This document shows, piece by piece, positions 54,497 to 62,438 of a stretch of DNA of 64,000 nucleotides. Position numbers and translations under genes: made by a program. This DNA comes from Gp6-AA40 sp963772955 (GTDB taxonomy: Bacteria; Acidobacteriota; Vicinamibacteria; Vicinamibacterales; UBA2999), in NCBI GenBank assembly GCA_963772955.1, contig CAVYZF010000006.1:104264-168263 (forward strand), in the 5' to 3' direction. The notes under the pieces are model-generated. The model was not told the origin of the DNA. It worked only from the letters and a program-made list of their open reading frames with translations, and made no database searches. How positions within the stretch are numbered: position 1 is the first letter of the stretch; each line of letters begins with the position of its first letter.

Positions 54497-55372
54497 GTGA
54501 TCACTGTCCTTCGCACGGGGCGACCGTCGACGAGCGTCCGTCTCCTCGTCGACTATGACGGCACGCTCGTACCGATTGCGAGCTCTCCCGCGCTCGCCGT
54601 GCCAGACGATGAGGTGTTGTCACTGCTGGGCGCTCTCGCCCAGCAGCCCCGCATTCAAATCGACATCGTCAGCGGGCGCGCACGTCAGACCTTGGAGTCG
54701 TGGCTCGGCCACCTGCCGATCGCGCTCTGGGCCGAGCACGGTTTCTGGCACCGTCCAAGCCGGGGTGAGGCTTGGCGGGCAGGGGCCGCTGTCCCGTTTG
54801 ACTGGAAGCAGCGGATCGAACCCATCCTCGAACAATTCACGACGAGCACGCCGGGATCGCACGTGGAGACGAAGAGCGCCTCCATCGCGTGGCACTATCG
54901 GCGCGCTGAGCGCGAGCTCGGCGCCCGGCAGGCGCACGAACTGCGCATGTTGCTCGGCGATGCGTTAAACGATCAGCCGTTCGAGGTGATCGAGGGCAAG
55001 AAGGTGATCGAGGTGCGACTTCGCGGCGTCAGCAAAGCGCAGGTCGCCCAGCGCGTGCTTTCCGAGGTCGATGCCGATGGCCAGCTCGTAGCGATCGGAG
55101 ACGACCTGACCGACGAGGAGCTTTTTCGCGCTCTGCCGTTCTCGAGTGTGACCGTGGCCGTGGGCAACCAGCCGACCAGCGCGAGATACCGACTGCGCAG
55201 ACTACCGGGCCGTACGACTCGTCCTGCGTACGCTGCTCGACGATATGTCGGCGATCACAGCCAGATCAACCAAACCTGCCACGGCGACGGAATGTCGCGA
55301 CGACCGAATTCACTCGGCCGCCCTCGTAGCTTGAGACATGACCGAGCCATCGTGTGCAGGAGCCCATTGTGA
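54497..55372 (+). CDS. otsB: Trehalose-6-phosphate phosphatase, C terminus frameshifted
   Basis: A HAD-superfamily IIB phosphatase from the GTG at 54497. Motif I is LLVDYDGTLVP (Asp19, Asp21), motif II lies in IDIVSGRAR, the cap region includes WAEHGFWHR and EGKKVIEVRLRGVSK, and motif IV is GDDLTDEELF (201-210). After SARYRL (about 55195) this frame becomes basic nonsense. The next frame reads DYRAVRLVLRTLLDDMSAI and stops at 55335. One extra base near 55195 explains this, and the catalytic core is complete. It removes phosphate from trehalose-6-phosphate made by the otsA product 9 kb upstream. Confidence 0.85.
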   Translation: MITVLRTGRPSTSVRLLVDYDGTLVPIASSPALAVPDDEVLSLLGALAQQPRIQIDIVSGRARQTLESWLGHLPIALWAEHGFWHRPSRGEAWRAGAAVPFDWKQRIEPILEQFTTSTPGSHVETKSASIAWHYRRAERELGARQAHELRMLLGDALNDQPFEVIEGKKVIEVRLRGVSKAQVAQRVLSEVDADGQLVAIGDDLTDEELFRALPFSSVTVAVGNQPTSARYRLRRLPGRTTRPAYAARRYVGDHSQINQTCHGDGMSRRPNSLGRPRSLRHDRAIVCRSPL

Positions 55373-56277
55373 CGGTGATGGAGAGACCGAGTTCATGCCC
55401 GCGGTGCGGTAGCCTGCTGGTGAATCGAACATGTCCTGCGTGCGATCGCGAGGTCGCCTTCAGGTTCGTGCATCGAGAGATCGTCGCGCTCGTCGTGTTG
55501 GGTGTGGTGACCGTCCTCGGTTTCGTATTGACACGGGCGGCGGCCGAAAGGAACCGCGCTCTCCGACTTCGTGACGCAGCGGTGTGGTACGGCGCCGGCG
55601 AGGATCATCTGGTGGCCGGTCGCACCGACTTGGCCATCCGAGCGCTGCGGCGCGCCACGGCGATCAATCGCGACGACAGACGATACAGGCTCGCCTTGGC
55701 CGGTGCCCTCGCCGAAGGTCGACAGGACGCTGTGGCGATGCAGGTGCTGATGGGCATCCGCGAATCGACGCCGGAAGATCCTGACGTGAACGTTCAACTG
55801 GCACGGCTCGAGGCCCGCAACAACGATGTGATGGGGGCGTTGCGCCACTACGAAAACGCGGTGTACGGCAGGTGGTCTGCTGACGATGGAGACGCCCGTC
55901 GCGCGCTGAGGATCGAGCTGATTCGATTTCTACTTCACCATCATCAACGCGGACGCGCACTGTCCGAACTGCTCGTGCTCAGCGACAACCTGTCCGACGA
56001 TGTGCGGTCTCAGGCTGAAGCGGGGCAGCTGTTCCTGGATGCGGGTGAGCCGCGACGAGCGCTCGAGCACTACCAACGTTCTTTGCGATTGGACCCGAAG
56101 AGCCAGACAGCCTTGGTGGGCGCAAGCGAGGCCGCGTTCGATGCCGGCGATTACAGACTCGCGCAGCGCTATGTGCGTCTTGTGATTCCGGCATCCGACC
56201 AGGTGTCAGAGATCCGCACGATCACCGATTCTGGTGTTGACGCGCGATCCGTTGCAGCCCGGACTGTCGTTCGGTGA
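55369..56277 (+). CDS. Zinc-ribbon TPR membrane protein, 5' part of a frameshifted gene
   Basis: From the GTG at 55369 (AGGAG 6 bases upstream). An N-terminal zinc ribbon (CPRCGSLLVNRTCPAC), a transmembrane helix (IVALVVLGVVTVLGFVLTRAA) and about five tetratricopeptide repeats (AIRALRRATAINRDDRRYRLAL, GALRHYENAV, AGEPRRALEHYQRSLRLDPKSQTAL, AFDAGDYRLAQRYV) follow. After EIRTITD (about 56225) the frame changes; the continuation is in the next entry. Probably a membrane-anchored scaffold. It lies between otsB and a ClC channel gene with short spacing. Confidence 0.75.
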   Translation: MTVMERPSSCPRCGSLLVNRTCPACDREVAFRFVHREIVALVVLGVVTVLGFVLTRAAAERNRALRLRDAAVWYGAGEDHLVAGRTDLAIRALRRATAINRDDRRYRLALAGALAEGRQDAVAMQVLMGIRESTPEDPDVNVQLARLEARNNDVMGALRHYENAVYGRWSADDGDARRALRIELIRFLLHHHQRGRALSELLVLSDNLSDDVRSQAEAGQLFLDAGEPRRALEHYQRSLRLDPKSQTALVGASEAAFDAGDYRLAQRYVRLVIPASDQVSEIRTITDSGVDARSVAARTVVR

Positions 56278-56581
56278 GCGACGAGCGCTCACGCGGCTCG
56301 ACTTCAACCAGGCCACCGCCGCGCTGAACGAGTGCATCACCGCACAACGAAAGACCAACCAGGCGAACAATCTTGACTTGCAGTCGCTGCGCGATGAGGC
56401 GGTCGCGCTGGAGCCGGCACTATCGGCTTCCGGCGTTCGCCGATCGCCGGATGCGGTCGAGACCGCCGTGAATCTCATCTACCGTATCGAGAAACAGATC
56501 GGCGAGACGTGCGGACAGGGCTCCGCGTTCGACCGCGCCTTATTGCTGATCGGCCAGCGGCACGAAGCCGATCGACCGTGA
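56234..56581 (+). CDS. 3' part of the frameshifted TPR protein
   Basis: The frame reads LTRDPLQPGLSFGERRALTR, LDFNQATAALNECITAQRKT, then ALLLIGQRHEADRP and stops at 56581. It has no start signal of its own and continues the preceding TPR protein: dropping one T near 56227 joins TITD to LVLTRDPLQPG. Its stop overlaps the GTG start of the ClC gene (GTGA), which supports the idea that this was the original end of the TPR protein. Confidence 0.7.
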   Translation: MLTRDPLQPGLSFGERRALTRLDFNQATAALNECITAQRKTNQANNLDLQSLRDEAVALEPALSASGVRRSPDAVETAVNLIYRIEKQIGETCGQGSAFDRALLLIGQRHEADRP

Positions 56582-58290
56582 CGTCCATACGACTGTCCGC
56601 TCAGCAACTGCGACTACGCGAGCACCAGCTGTTTCTCGCGTTGTCGATTCTCGTTGGGGTATTGGCGGGCCTGTCGGCTGTCCTGTTCACCGTCGCCATC
56701 GACTGGATGACTCGCGTCTTTTTCGGTGTGGATCCATCGGCGGTTCGAATGTTTCTGGTCCCCGTGCTCGTGAGCGTCGGAACCGGAGCGCTTCTGGTCT
56801 GGGTGTTCCCTGACGTACGGGGAAGCGGTGTGCCACAGACCAAGGCCGCGTATCACCTGCGCGCGGGTACTATCCCTGCCCGCGTCCCCATCGGGAAATT
56901 CATCACCGGCGTGTTGTGCATCGCGTCGGGTCATTCCATGGGGCGTGAGGGGCCATCGGTGCAGATTGGCGCAGGGCTGGCGTCGGTGGCGGGACGGTGG
57001 CTGCCGCTCTCGGCCGCTCGCGTCAGAGATCTCGTGCCGGTCGGGGCGGCGGGTGCGCTCGCCGCGGCGTTCAATACTCCGGTGGCAGCCGTGTTGTTCG
57101 CACTCGAGGAAATCATCGGCGACATGAACGCGCCGCTGCTCGGTTCGACGGTCGTTGCCTCAGTGGCCGCGGTCGTAGTCGAACGATCGATTCTCGGGAA
57201 CGAACCTCTGTTTCGCGTTCCGGCCTATCACCTGCAGCACCCGGCGGAACTGCTCGCGTATGCCGCGCTGGGCGTCGTCGGGGGAGTCCTCTCGCTGGTG
57301 TTCTGCAAGGTCCTGCTCGCCGGCCGGCAGCTGTTCCTCACGCTGCCCCGGTGGAGTCGGGTCTGGCAGCCAGCCGTCGGCGGTCTGGCGATCGGCACGC
57401 TGCTCATCGTCACTCCGCAAGTCATGGGCGTGGGCTACGAGTACGTCGACCAGGCTCTCAACGGCGGCCTTGTGTTCAGGACCATGGCGCTGTTGTGTGT
57501 GCTCAAACTAATCGCCACCATCGTGTCCTATTCGTCCGGCAACGCGGGCGGCATCTTTGCGCCAAGCCTCTACATCGGCGCGATGGCGGGCGGTGCCATG
57601 GGCACGATCGTCCATCAGCTCGCCCCTCTGCAAACCGCGGAGCCGGGAGCTTACGCGCTGGTCGGGATGGGAACCCTTTTCGCCGGAATCATCCGGGCTC
57701 CGATGACCTCTGTCTTCATGATCTTCGAGATCACCCAGGACTATCAGATTCTGGTCCCGCTGATGGTCGCGAATCTTCTCAGCTTCTTCATCTCCCGTCG
57801 CCTTCAGCCGACCCCGATTTACCACGCCTTGCTCGAGCAGGATCACGTGCACCTACCGTCACCAACGTCCCGCATCTCGTCGGCGTCGTGGACCGCTGCA
57901 GACGTCATGCTCACCGACGTGCGCATGGTTCCTGGCGACGCGTCGGTGCAGAGCGTGTGGGACGGGTCACATAGCAACGGTGCGACGACGATCCTGGTCG
58001 GCACGCCCGCACGACTGATCGGTGCCGTGTACGTCCCGCACCTCGTTGCCGCCGTTGAGTCCGGCCGCCTGTCCGATCCGATCGCAGCACTCCTCGACGA
58101 TGGTCACGTGCACGTGCATCCCGATCATGACTCTCACGTGGTCCTCGATCGTCTGGCCCAGAACCATGGAGTGCTGCCAGTCGTGAGTCGCGAAAACGCA
58201 CAGCAGGTGGTGGGTGTGGTCACCTTCGATCGTGTCAGCCAGTTTCTCCGGAACCGGCGGGCGTTGGGCGGCGATGCCGCGGTGTCATAA
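56578..58290 (+). CDS. ClC-family chloride channel/antiporter with CBS-like C terminus
   Basis: A 570-residue membrane protein from the GTG at 56578. Family motifs are RGSGVPQTK (selectivity filter serine, about 82-86), GREGPSVQ with the gating Glu124, FNTPVAAVLFALEE and GNAGGIFAPSLYIGAMAG, with roughly 12-14 membrane segments. The last 130 residues (TAADVMLTDVRMVPGDASV, HGVLPVVSRENAQQVVGVVTFDRV) form a pair of CBS domains that usually bind nucleotides. It is translationally coupled to the TPR gene. A second ClC lies 2 kb downstream. Confidence 0.9.
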   Translation: MTSIRLSAQQLRLREHQLFLALSILVGVLAGLSAVLFTVAIDWMTRVFFGVDPSAVRMFLVPVLVSVGTGALLVWVFPDVRGSGVPQTKAAYHLRAGTIPARVPIGKFITGVLCIASGHSMGREGPSVQIGAGLASVAGRWLPLSAARVRDLVPVGAAGALAAAFNTPVAAVLFALEEIIGDMNAPLLGSTVVASVAAVVVERSILGNEPLFRVPAYHLQHPAELLAYAALGVVGGVLSLVFCKVLLAGRQLFLTLPRWSRVWQPAVGGLAIGTLLIVTPQVMGVGYEYVDQALNGGLVFRTMALLCVLKLIATIVSYSSGNAGGIFAPSLYIGAMAGGAMGTIVHQLAPLQTAEPGAYALVGMGTLFAGIIRAPMTSVFMIFEITQDYQILVPLMVANLLSFFISRRLQPTPIYHALLEQDHVHLPSPTSRISSASWTAADVMLTDVRMVPGDASVQSVWDGSHSNGATTILVGTPARLIGAVYVPHLVAAVESGRLSDPIAALLDDGHVHVHPDHDSHVVLDRLAQNHGVLPVVSRENAQQVVGVVTFDRVSQFLRNRRALGGDAAVS

Positions 58291-58489
58291 GCGCTGCGCT
58301 GGCTCCCCCCTTTGCCGGATGTTGCCGGGACGATCGGTGTCATACGCTCACGACGTGCAACATGCAGGTCAAGCGAAGACGGCGTTCTCCTGTTGATGAT
58401 CGGAGAGGAAGCGAGAGGGGAGGTTCGTGCATATGAGCCAGGCGACACGGGTCCAGTTCCTGCGAGAACTCCTCATGCCGGAGGCAGCG

Positions 58490-59008
58490 ATGTCAACCAG
58501 TCCAGGGCCGATCACGGTACCCCCGGGTGCCGGTCATAGCTTCTATTTCGGAGGGCTGGGAGTGCAGTGGAAGATCGATGGCCGCCTGACCGATCAGTTG
58601 TTCGCGGTTGTCCACCATCCTCTGGCCCCGCGCGCCTTGGCCGCTCCCCTGCACTACCACCGCAAGGAAGATGAGCTTTCGTACGTGGTGACCGGCAGAC
58701 TCGGCGTTCTGCTCGGTGAAGAGGTCGTCGTTGCGCATCCTGGGACGTGGGTATTCAAGCCGCGTCACCAGTGGCACACGTTCTGGAACGACGGAGACGA
58801 GCCTTGCGAGATCGTCGAGATCATCTCACCGGCAGGCTTTGAGAATTACTTTCGCGAGGTGGCCGCTTCATGGGGCAACGTGGAGAGGCTTGCCGAAATC
58901 AATCAGAAGTACTCGCTCGAAATGCGATTCGACAGCGTGCCCGATCTGTGCCGACGATTCAATGTGACCTTTCCTTCGCTTGAGGAGGCACAAGGGCCGG
59001 TCCGCTGA
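58490..59008 (+). CDS. Cupin-domain protein
   Basis: A 172-residue protein from the ATG at 58490, chosen for GGAGG upstream (an earlier frame start at 58427 is unsupported). The cupin barrel shows HYHRKEDELSYVVTGRLGVLL, VVAHPGTWVFKPRHQWHTFWNDG and CEIVEIISPAGFENYF; the HxHxxxxE metal site and the second-motif histidine are present, so metal binding is likely. It resembles quercetinase-like cupins used in small-molecule binding or oxidation. It is preceded by the ClC gene and followed by the tRNA-Cys remnant. Confidence 0.8.
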   Translation: MSTSPGPITVPPGAGHSFYFGGLGVQWKIDGRLTDQLFAVVHHPLAPRALAAPLHYHRKEDELSYVVTGRLGVLLGEEVVVAHPGTWVFKPRHQWHTFWNDGDEPCEIVEIISPAGFENYFREVAASWGNVERLAEINQKYSLEMRFDSVPDLCRRFNVTFPSLEEAQGPVR

Positions 59009-59130
59009 CGACACGGTCTACATACTTCACGGATCGAGAAATCCCCATTGGTCAGGATGGAAGGCATGGTCCCGGTTGGGTACAAAGGTAGCGTTGCGCA
59101 CTCGCGAGTGTCGACGAACGTGGGCTCATC

Positions 59131-59174
59131 GGCGCCGTCGCCAAACGGTAAGGCACAGGTCGGCGGCGCCTCCA
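59131..59174 (+). other. Internally deleted tRNA-Cys gene
   Basis: The acceptor strand GGCGCCG (59131-59137) and a D arm GCC-AAACGGTAA-GGC lead into CAGGTC, and then directly into GG-CGGCGCC-T-CCA (59162-59174). The two acceptor strands are fully complementary. The anticodon, variable and T arms, about 30 bases, are missing. Those 30 bases are present in the fragment at 27253-27282. Together the two pieces rebuild a normal 74-base tRNA-Cys. As it stands this copy cannot be a functional tRNA. Confidence 0.8.
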
Positions 59175-59216
59175 AAATGTCGTCGTGGAATCGCAGGATC
59201 AGCAACGAGACTCACG

Positions 59217-59654
59217 ATGTCGGATCAACTTGAAGAGAATGCCGAGCAGGCGCGTTTCGCCGCCTTTGTCGAAACGACGCTCCCTGACGAGCGGGACTGC
59301 ATCGCGTTTCGCGAGTTCGAAGTGGCCATCATCAAGGCCACCGAGTGTGCCTCGATGATCGATTGTTACGACGGCGGCGTCGAAGCCGAGCGCGAGCATG
59401 CTGCTCTCAAGCTCGCTCTGAGTGGGATGTTGTATCGAGTGCTTCCTCGCGTGGACCTCGGAGTGCTCATCGCAGACGCAGCGGGGATTGGCTACGCACT
59501 GCGCTACGGCATCATTGCGCCACAGCTTGAGGCGCTCGACGGCGTCGCGGATACTGACGAGTACCGACAGCTGGCGCGGAAGGGCTTCGAGACAGAACAG
59601 GTGAGTCACGATCTCCGCATCGGACGCATCACAGCCACTCATAAGGAAACTTAG
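59217..59654 (+). CDS. Small uncharacterised cytoplasmic protein
   Basis: A 145-residue protein from the ATG at 59217 (GAGA about 9 bases upstream). It is mostly helical (EENAEQARFAAFVETTLPDE, FEVAIIKATECASMIDCYDG, RQLARKGFETEQVSH), with a short beta segment (LRYGIIAPQLEALDG). Two cysteines lie close together (ECASMIDC). No family is recognised. It lies between the tRNA-Cys remnant and a Spy-like gene. Confidence 0.55.
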   Translation: MSDQLEENAEQARFAAFVETTLPDERDCIAFREFEVAIIKATECASMIDCYDGGVEAEREHAALKLALSGMLYRVLPRVDLGVLIADAAGIGYALRYGIIAPQLEALDGVADTDEYRQLARKGFETEQVSHDLRIGRITATHKET

Positions 59655-59690
59655 GCGACGATCGACCCGGCCTCGAAGCTGACGGAGGAT

Positions 59691-59903
59691 GTGATAGCCC
59701 GCCCTTTGTGCATTGCCGCACTGACCCTGACAGCCGCTCTTACAGGCGCAGCGGCGCTCGCGCAGGATAAATCATCTGGACGAGTACCGTGGTGGCGTAA
59801 CACGAAGATCCAGCACGAACTGCTGCTGTCCGACCGCCAAGTAGTTGCTACTCGAGCAGATCTTTCAGCAGCAGTTGACAGCGCGGATTGCGCTTCAGCG
59901 TGA
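59691..59903 (+). CDS. Spy/CpxP-like periplasmic protein, 5' part of a frameshifted gene
   Basis: From the GTG at 59691, with GGAGG upstream. The signal peptide (ALTLTAALTGAAALAQ) is followed by WWRNTKIQHELLLSDRQV, the usual lead-in of Spy/CpxP-like heavy-metal or envelope-stress proteins. The frame turns to nonsense after about 59845. The rest of the protein is in the next frame (next entry). Confidence 0.6.
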   Translation: MIARPLCIAALTLTAALTGAAALAQDKSSGRVPWWRNTKIQHELLLSDRQVVATRADLSAAVDSADCASA

Positions 59904-60123
59904 CCTCGAGCGGCTCGAGCTTGCCGTACAACAGGCCCTCGACCGAGGAGAGCCTGATGACACGGTCGCGATGCACGCGATCGAACGTGTCGAGCGGGTT
60001 CGAATGCAACAAAATATCAGGCGGGCGCTCATGCTGCTGGCGATGTCGAAAGTTCTGATACCAGAACAACGGGCGAAGCTGTCCACAATTGTCGATTTGC
60101 CTTCTCTGACGTTGCCCCGCTGA
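59845..60123 (+). CDS. 3' part of the frameshifted Spy/CpxP-like protein
   Basis: The frame reads LLEQIFQQQLTARIALQRDL, ERLELAVQQALDRGEPDDTV and ALMLLAMSKVLIPEQRAKLSTI. The final LIPEQRAKL is the conserved LTxxQRxKL motif of the Spy/CpxP family. With the 5' part it gives one continuous chaperone-like protein (SDRQV joined to LLEQIFQQQL) after a single base change near 59845. It ends 4 bases before the second ClC gene. Confidence 0.65.
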   Translation: MLLEQIFQQQLTARIALQRDLERLELAVQQALDRGEPDDTVAMHAIERVERVRMQQNIRRALMLLAMSKVLIPEQRAKLSTIVDLPSLTLPR

Positions 60124-60127
60124 ATCG

Positions 60128-61420
60128 ATGACCGATCGCCTTCGATTCCTGGTTGGTCTGGTCCTCGTCGCAGTCGGCGCAGCGGCCTTCGCAATCGCGT
60201 TTCGCAGTTCGCTCGCGTGGTTGTATCGCGCGTTGTACGCAGCCGACAACGTTGTTGACGCTGTCCGCGGGCTTCCGCCGTGGATGCGTTTTGCCTTGCC
60301 GGTGTGTGGTGCTATGGCCGCAGGCGTCATCGCGTTCTTTCGCTCGGTACCAGCCCAGGGTGTGAGCAACGTCATGGAGGCGGTTGCACTTGGCAACGTG
60401 CGACTCTCGCTTCGGACCACGGTGTCGAGGGTACTGGCCTCGTGGGCAGCGATCGCCGCCGGCATGTCGATCGGTCGTGAAGGACCGCTCATCGAATTTG
60501 GCGGTTCCCTTGGTGCCACCTTCAGCCGCGTCCTCGGTGTCTCGCTCGATCGCACTCGTGTGCTCGTCGCTGCCGGAACCGCGGCGGGTTTCGCGGCCGC
60601 CTACAACACGCCCTTTGCTGCGGTCCTGTTCGTGCTCGAGACCATCATTGGAATCGCGGCACTCGAGGCCCTGTTGCCGGCGATGGCGGCGACCGTGATC
60701 GCGACCGCGTTAACGCGCGCCGTGGTTGGTGGAGGCCCAATCTATGGCCAACGCGCTTTTGTCCTCCAGTCCGCGGCGGATTTGGTGTGGTTCGGTTCGT
60801 TGGGGCTTGCGGCGGCCGTCGCCGCAGCCTGTTTCAAGGGGCTTCTGTCGCAATTCGAACAGGCTCTCCTCCGTCATCCGCTTCCGCAGCCGTGGCGAGC
60901 AGCGCTGGGCGGCGTGCTCGTCGGCGCGATCGCGATCTGGATTCCTGAGGTGGCGGGAAACGGATACGAGCCGCTGAATGCTCTGCTCAACCAACAACTG
61001 ACGGTGGGGGTGCTGATCGTCTTGATCATCGCGAAAGTGATCGCGACCAGTGCGTCGGTGGCGTCAGGCGTTCCCGGTGGGATCTTCACGGCTGTGCTGC
61101 TGGTCGGTGGTGCACTTGGCACCCTCTGGGCACATGCTCTCGTTTGGTTCGGCTTCTCCACTGCGGCGAATACAGGCAGCTACGCTCTCGTAGGGATGGC
61201 GGCAACAACCGCGGCGAGCATCCACGCGCCACTCACGGCGGCGGTACTCGTCTTCGAGCTCTCAGGTGACTATCCGATCGTGCTACCGCTGCTCATCGCG
61301 ACAGTGGTTTCAACATCGGTCTCCCGGGCTCTCGGTACCGAGTCGGTGTATGAGGCCGAGTTGCGACGGAAGGGCCTCGGCTGGGAACTCACACTCGAAG
61401 GCCGGCAGATTTCGAAATGA
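60128..61420 (+). CDS. Second ClC-family channel, atypical selectivity filter
   Basis: A 430-residue ClC protein without CBS domains. GREGP (116-120) carries the gating glutamate, AAAYNTPFAAVLFVLETI is conserved, and GVPGGIFTAVLLVGGALG corresponds to the GxFxP loop. Where canonical ClC proteins have GSGIP, this one has AQGVSNVME, so the filter serine is replaced or displaced and ion selectivity may differ. It overlaps the Lgt frame by 4 bases at its stop. It follows the Spy-like gene by 4 bases, so the group is probably one operon. Confidence 0.85.
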   Translation: MTDRLRFLVGLVLVAVGAAAFAIAFRSSLAWLYRALYAADNVVDAVRGLPPWMRFALPVCGAMAAGVIAFFRSVPAQGVSNVMEAVALGNVRLSLRTTVSRVLASWAAIAAGMSIGREGPLIEFGGSLGATFSRVLGVSLDRTRVLVAAGTAAGFAAAYNTPFAAVLFVLETIIGIAALEALLPAMAATVIATALTRAVVGGGPIYGQRAFVLQSAADLVWFGSLGLAAAVAAACFKGLLSQFEQALLRHPLPQPWRAALGGVLVGAIAIWIPEVAGNGYEPLNALLNQQLTVGVLIVLIIAKVIATSASVASGVPGGIFTAVLLVGGALGTLWAHALVWFGFSTAANTGSYALVGMAATTAASIHAPLTAAVLVFELSGDYPIVLPLLIATVVSTSVSRALGTESVYEAELRRKGLGWELTLEGRQISK

Positions 61421-61497
61421 ACGACGGTTCGCTCATTGGTGTCCTGCCGATTGTGACTCTGTGCCAATCAGACCATGAAGCTCACGGGGGCGTAGCG

Positions 61498-62250
61498 GTG
61501 TATCCGGTTCTATTTCGCATCGGCGATTTCGAGATCACCAGCTTTGGTGTGACAGTCGGAGTCGCGGCGCTCGTCGGCATCTGGGTGTTTAGCCGCGAGT
61601 TGAGGCGGAGCGGGTTGCCCGCTGATGCCGTGAACGCCGCGATTGGTGGCGTAATCGGAGGTTTGGTTGGCGCGAAGCTTCTCTGGACGATTGAGTTCAG
61701 CGGTCAGCAACCAATTAGCGAATTGCTGTTCAGCCGCGGGGGTTTGAGTTGGTTCGGCGGCCTCATCGGCGGAGTCGGCACAGGCCTGTGGTTGTTCTAC
61801 CGGCACAAGGTGCCTCTCGTTCGCGGGCTGGCCGCCGCGACGCCTGCGCTCGCAATCGGTCACGCTATCGGGCGCGTCGGGTGTTTCCTCGTCGGCGACG
61901 ACTATGGGAGACCGACGGATCTTCCGTGGGGTATCGCGTTTCCAAACGGGCTGCCGCCGACGGACGTTCCCGTACATCCAACACAGTTGTACGAAACGAT
62001 CGCCCTCACGATCGCGGCGTGGTTGCTCTTCCGATGGCGCCGCCGGGGCGTTCCAGATGCCGTGGTGCTCGGACGATATCTTGTCATTGCCGGCGCCGTC
62101 CGATTCGGGATTGAGTTCATCCGTGTAAACCTGCGTGTGCTGGGACCGCTGACGCTGGCGCAGCTGATTTCGCTGTCGCTGATCATCGCGGGAACGGCGT
62201 TGCTGATCACCTCGCGTGATCGAGGTTCACTGAAGATGGAGAGAATATGA
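61498..62250 (+). CDS. lgt: Prolipoprotein diacylglyceryl transferase
   Basis: A 250-residue inner-membrane enzyme from the GTG at 61498 (MYPVLFRIGDFEITSFG, the usual Lgt beginning, with GGGGG upstream); the frame also opens at 61417 by overlap with the ClC gene. It transfers diacylglyceryl from phosphatidylglycerol to lipoprotein cysteines. The Lgt signature region is AIGHAIGRVGCFLVGDDYGRPT, slightly changed from GRxGNFxNGExYG, with HPTQLYE and RFGIEFIRVN nearby. The changed signature suggests a divergent member. It is the last gene of the ClC run. Confidence 0.85.
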   Translation: MYPVLFRIGDFEITSFGVTVGVAALVGIWVFSRELRRSGLPADAVNAAIGGVIGGLVGAKLLWTIEFSGQQPISELLFSRGGLSWFGGLIGGVGTGLWLFYRHKVPLVRGLAAATPALAIGHAIGRVGCFLVGDDYGRPTDLPWGIAFPNGLPPTDVPVHPTQLYETIALTIAAWLLFRWRRRGVPDAVVLGRYLVIAGAVRFGIEFIRVNLRVLGPLTLAQLISLSLIIAGTALLITSRDRGSLKMERI

Positions 62251-62438
62251 AAGAGTCTTGCTTCGGCCTTGAACCAGCCAGGCCAGGATCGAAGCCCCTT
62301 CACCATTCACCGCTAGCGCGGAACCGGATGGTTCTTCATCATCTCCGACATACCGTTCTCGAGAAACGCGCTGACCACCTCCGCATGTGCGTGTGGGCTT
62401 GATCCGGTTTCGTGGACATCTTCCGAAAGGTGGATACG
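62251..62438. other. Spacer and left flank of the fused transposase element
   Basis: Contains no gene. TGATCCGGTTTCGTGGACA at 62400 resembles the left terminal repeat of IS3-type elements and lies just upstream of the transposase start; no matching right end was found. Confidence 0.4.
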
